The position numbers were made by a program, and so were the translations under genes. 64,000 nucleotides of DNA from Bacteroidota bacterium. GTDB taxonomy: Bacteria; Bacteroidota; Ignavibacteria; Tepidaquicellales; Tepidaquicellaceae. Numbering within the stretch: position 1 is the first letter of the stretch; every line of letters starts with the position of its first letter. The notes beneath the pieces are model-generated. The model worked only from the letters and a program-made list of their open reading frames with translations, made no database searches and was not told the origin of the DNA. Shown here piece after piece: positions 62,601 to 64,000 of this stretch. The DNA lies in assembly GCA_018266845.1 (NCBI GenBank), contig JAFDZO010000024.1, positions 22,927 to 86,926 on the forward strand, written 5' to 3'.

Positions 62601-62805
62601 TTTTGACAGCAAAGTTGCAATTAAAATATTTGATGTTACAGGAAGAGAAGTTGCTTCACTTGTAAATCAAGTACAGGTAGCAGGTTATTATACAGTTAAC
62701 TTCAATGCTTCTGCTCTTTCCAGTGGTGTTTATTTCTATCAGATAAATGCTGATGGCGGTAACCAGAACTTCACAAAGACATTAAAGATGATGTTAATTA
62801 AATAA
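59665..62805 (+). CDS. Large secreted protein with CARDB-like domains and T9SS sorting domain
   Basis: A 1046-residue exported protein. The signal peptide ends near SAFTQ (about 24). A galactose-binding-like N-terminal half is followed by Ig-like domains resembling CARDB (for example TSTLVKNVSASPVTFNVDIS-like ISTLVKNVSASPVTFNVDIS, and VVTNFGLSTNSFDVNRKIYD). A region about 630-850 (LNAILYTDAASRDSLVNQMT, TIYYLLASSGNW) has a Rossmann/flavodoxin-like feel. The linker TPVELASFTATTVRNEVNLN and a T9SS type A tail end the protein (QNYPNPFNPATKISY, GVYFYQINAD...LKMMLIK). The tail is nearly identical to that of the protein at 53787, so the two share origin at least there. Function unknown. Confidence 0.82.
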   Translation: MRKNYSIFFAILILVFFTESAFTQNIPIKITPVGIGDNSNTKTVVSSNSNIDATNFTVMPGNGSTSGNGRAPQGTRRFINTKYLILGSEMTASGFGSNAVTSIGWRYNVPGFGTPTAQTSATTGRLIVYLRDTSGTATTIGSTFIDTNGVGYTKIIEGTINIPATSSEINIDIPVGGPGTSSFIPTPGNGVMVIFVYTTLDVTLPTGNPVVYCTNSPGGTTLLTYQSQTVNGTTGTSSAFRPETRFGNALNDIVQVTQTYTLGKVPRPFGVPYNISTLVKNVSASPVTFNVDISILDSATGTVRYSNTATVTGLAANTSQEVFFNDFTPSISENDSIIVTVANQPGEDITSNNRSAKIVRINSNTYGYGQKFTPDGGVGFTGATGDFVARFRTNSSNSVNQIDVNFSTGGQNFQVGIWDATGTGGTPGTNLYTSSTQLSTAGVFTILVNPPVAVNGDFFVGVRQIGTTNVSFAYQTETPIRDSTFYYTSPTGGTTWTDFAPANAFRFMIEPKFALNNDVGATAINQSGTTYLPMGTTNIAMTGVVTNFGLSTNSFDVNRKIYDNTNALVYNNTVSVSSLAANGTASTTFPDFTGFTQGVTYTIIDSTLLGTDQNNANDKISRTFTPFVAGLNAILYTDAASRDSLVNQMTGYSSSYNLIDGATYTGSFRNFRTIYYLLASSGNWTTAVRDSLKAALDNSSPSSKITLVIFGNDLGYNNDPIRNASATAADTTFYRQYLRAQYIADSWISAVAGSGSKMYGTPGSPFASVSAGDSCVDAFPDMVRPASWYGGASGFIPVSTTTGDSSCIVYYLGANYNVLYGTNTYASFRTRATTDNPINIFNAITDWINSNGGVTPVELASFTATTVRNEVNLNWRTVSELNNSGFEVERSVNGTNNWMKIGFVNGNGTTNSEKSYTFKDAGLAKGAYTYRLKQVDYNGNFEYYRLSGFVNVGVPNKFEISQNYPNPFNPATKISYDLPFDSKVAIKIFDVTGREVASLVNQVQVAGYYTVNFNASALSSGVYFYQINADGGNQNFTKTLKMMLIK

Positions 62806-62827
62806 CAATTAGAATCTATCCGAATTC

Positions 62828-62862
62828 ATCCGGCAGGCAGCAATGTCTGCCGGATTTTTTAT
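62828..62862 (+). terminator. Terminator after the CARDB-like gene
   Basis: ATCCGGCAGGCA (62828-62839) pairs with TGTCTGCCGGAT (62844-62855; one wobble), loop GCAA, then a T-run. Confidence 0.88.
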
Positions 62863-62948
62863 TTTCAGTTCCTGCATCTCCCTTAATAAATTTCTTCTTA
62901 CTCCTATTCCATTTATATTTCATTTCTTCATAATTAAAATCGAAAATT

Positions 62949-64000
62949 ATGAAATTTATCTTCAGTGTTATAATCTTTTTTATTTTTTTAAACTCCTCCC
63001 ATGCGGTAGATTATTATTACTATGAAGGCAAACGTATTGACTTAAAAGAAATGGACGATAAGCTCGTTGTTGTTTTAAATCAATACGCAAGCTCGCTGTC
63101 TTTTGCCGAAGCCGAGTTACAAAAGACTGCCGGCTTTGGATCAGATGTAAAAAGAGCAATTGATAACATTTACATTGTGAATTTTGCAAGTGATGCAAAT
63201 TTATCGAGATTAAAAAGCGCGGAATTAAATCTTTCTTCAAGAAAAGATATAGTAAAGCTTGTTCTGCACCCATATCATGGCACGAGGAGCAGTATAACAC
63301 TCGCTTGTGCGGATGAATTTATTGTAAAATTGAATAATGTTTCCGATAAGTCTAAGCTGGATTATCTTAATGAAAAAAACGGTGTGAAAATATTGGGCAC
63401 AGTAGGAGATGAAAGAGGATATTACCTTAAAACTAACAATGGCATCTCAAAAACTGCGCTTGATTTATGTGATGAATACTTATCGGCGGGAATATTTGAA
63501 TATTGCGAGCCTAATATTATTTATCCCGGAGGAACAACGCTGTGCTTTACTCCTAACGACACTCGTTTCGGGGGACAGTGGAATTTATACAATACAGGAC
63601 AGACAGTAAAAAGCAGTTCATCTTCAAATGGCGATGTCTCCAGTTTTATGGGCTTGGCAGGATCAGACATGGGTGTTACCAAAGCATGGGATTATACACT
63701 CGGCTCTTCTTCGGTCGAGGTTGCAATTTTCGATACAGGCATAGATTCAACTCACCCCGATTTTGCAGGTAATATTTTGACGGGTTATGATGCGGTGATA
63801 GATGCTTATGGAGTTCCGAAAGATTCTATTTCATTCGGGCATGGAACAAACTGCGCAGGATTAATCGGCGCAGTTACTAATAACAGCTTAGGTATTGCCG
63901 GCATTGCGGGAGGTTGTAGAATCCGCTCATACAAAGTTTTTACAAGCACCGGTTCCACTACTACAATAATTCAATCCCGGGCATTTGATACTGCAAGAGT
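62949..64000 (+). CDS. Subtilisin-like (S8) serine protease, N-terminal part (cut by window edge)
   Basis: The frame from the ATG at 62949 stays open to the window end (350 codons), so it is a partial gene. It begins with a signal peptide (MKFIFSVIIFFIFLNSSHA), then a propeptide-like region (about 20-200) with LVVVLNQYASSLSFAEAELQ. The catalytic domain starts near 215 and contains the aspartate of the triad in VAIFDTGIDSTHPDF and the histidine in GHGTNCAGLIGAV; the serine lies beyond the window. Similar secreted proteases in this group often end in a T9SS tail, which could not be checked. The gene is separated from the previous one by a terminator. Confidence 0.88.
   Translation, partial: MKFIFSVIIFFIFLNSSHAVDYYYYEGKRIDLKEMDDKLVVVLNQYASSLSFAEAELQKTAGFGSDVKRAIDNIYIVNFASDANLSRLKSAELNLSSRKDIVKLVLHPYHGTRSSITLACADEFIVKLNNVSDKSKLDYLNEKNGVKILGTVGDERGYYLKTNNGISKTALDLCDEYLSAGIFEYCEPNIIYPGGTTLCFTPNDTRFGGQWNLYNTGQTVKSSSSSNGDVSSFMGLAGSDMGVTKAWDYTLGSSSVEVAIFDTGIDSTHPDFAGNILTGYDAVIDAYGVPKDSISFGHGTNCAGLIGAVTNNSLGIAGIAGGCRIRSYKVFTSTGSTTTIIQSRAFDTAR

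Noticed and set aside
1..64000. tRNA, rRNA or prophage genes
   Set aside because: No tRNA T-loop or cloverleaf, ribosomal RNA or phage structural gene was recognised; the XerC/D-type gene lacks any phage or integron context.

Overview
The window looks like chromosomal DNA of a low-GC, Gram-negative member of the Bacteroidota/Ignavibacteriota group (Ignavibacteria-like is my best guess). Three signs support this. At least ten large secreted proteins end in the same C-terminal domain with the NYPNPFNP-type motif, which marks cargo of the type IX secretion system (T9SS). Where a promoter can be read it has the Bacteroidota form (TTG or TTTG, about 19-20 nt, then TAnnTTTG). Outer-membrane genes (TonB-dependent receptor, RND/TolC efflux) are present. 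No rRNA, tRNA or CRISPR was found.

Layout. 1-614: tail of a secreted sugar-dehydrogenase-like protein. 715-7939 (minus): HAD phosphatase, a nucleoside-type ABC importer (two permeases and a double ATPase), a XerC/D recombinase and a PgpH-like HD phosphodiesterase, tightly packed. 8114-15182: small barrel protein, TonB-type receptor, DUF3298-type lipoprotein, soluble TPR histidine kinase, fatty-acid hydroxylase family protein. 15242-15584: a GC-rich array of hairpins, the first part of which looks like a non-autonomous insertion (17-bp inverted ends, 10-bp direct repeats). 15741-21996 (minus): tetR, membrane-fusion protein, RND pump and tolC, a complete efflux operon. 22332-26146: a restriction-modification island with a DpnA-like adenine methyltransferase, a frameshifted MutH/MvaI-like nuclease, then a second methyltransferase/nuclease pair flanked by a duplicated 3' end of a rhodanese gene. 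26978-46883: mostly T9SS cargo (BNR/YCF48-like propellers, a lyase-like lectin-fold protein, two LruC-type paralogues) with several unrecognised genes. 46975-53501: urate degradation cluster. 53787-64000: two giant secreted proteins and the start of a subtilisin-like protease.

How genes work together. Urate oxidase, HIU hydrolase, OHCU decarboxylase, allantoinase and allantoicase form an unbroken route from urate to ureidoglycolate plus urea; a DUF6986-type aldolase/lyase-superfamily protein and a tandem DUF4288-like protein share the operon with no assigned step. TetR probably represses the efflux operon through GGAAAC/GTTTCC half-sites upstream. The secreted proteins share a signal peptide and a sorting tail but otherwise differ.

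Most notable observations: GATC is about tenfold rarer than composition predicts (20 sites by eye against roughly 200 expected), while six of those 20 sit inside the 2-kb restriction-modification segment whose methyltransferase and nuclease resemble GATC-specific families; the MITE-like hairpin array; and the rhodanese-tail duplication flanking the second restriction-modification pair.
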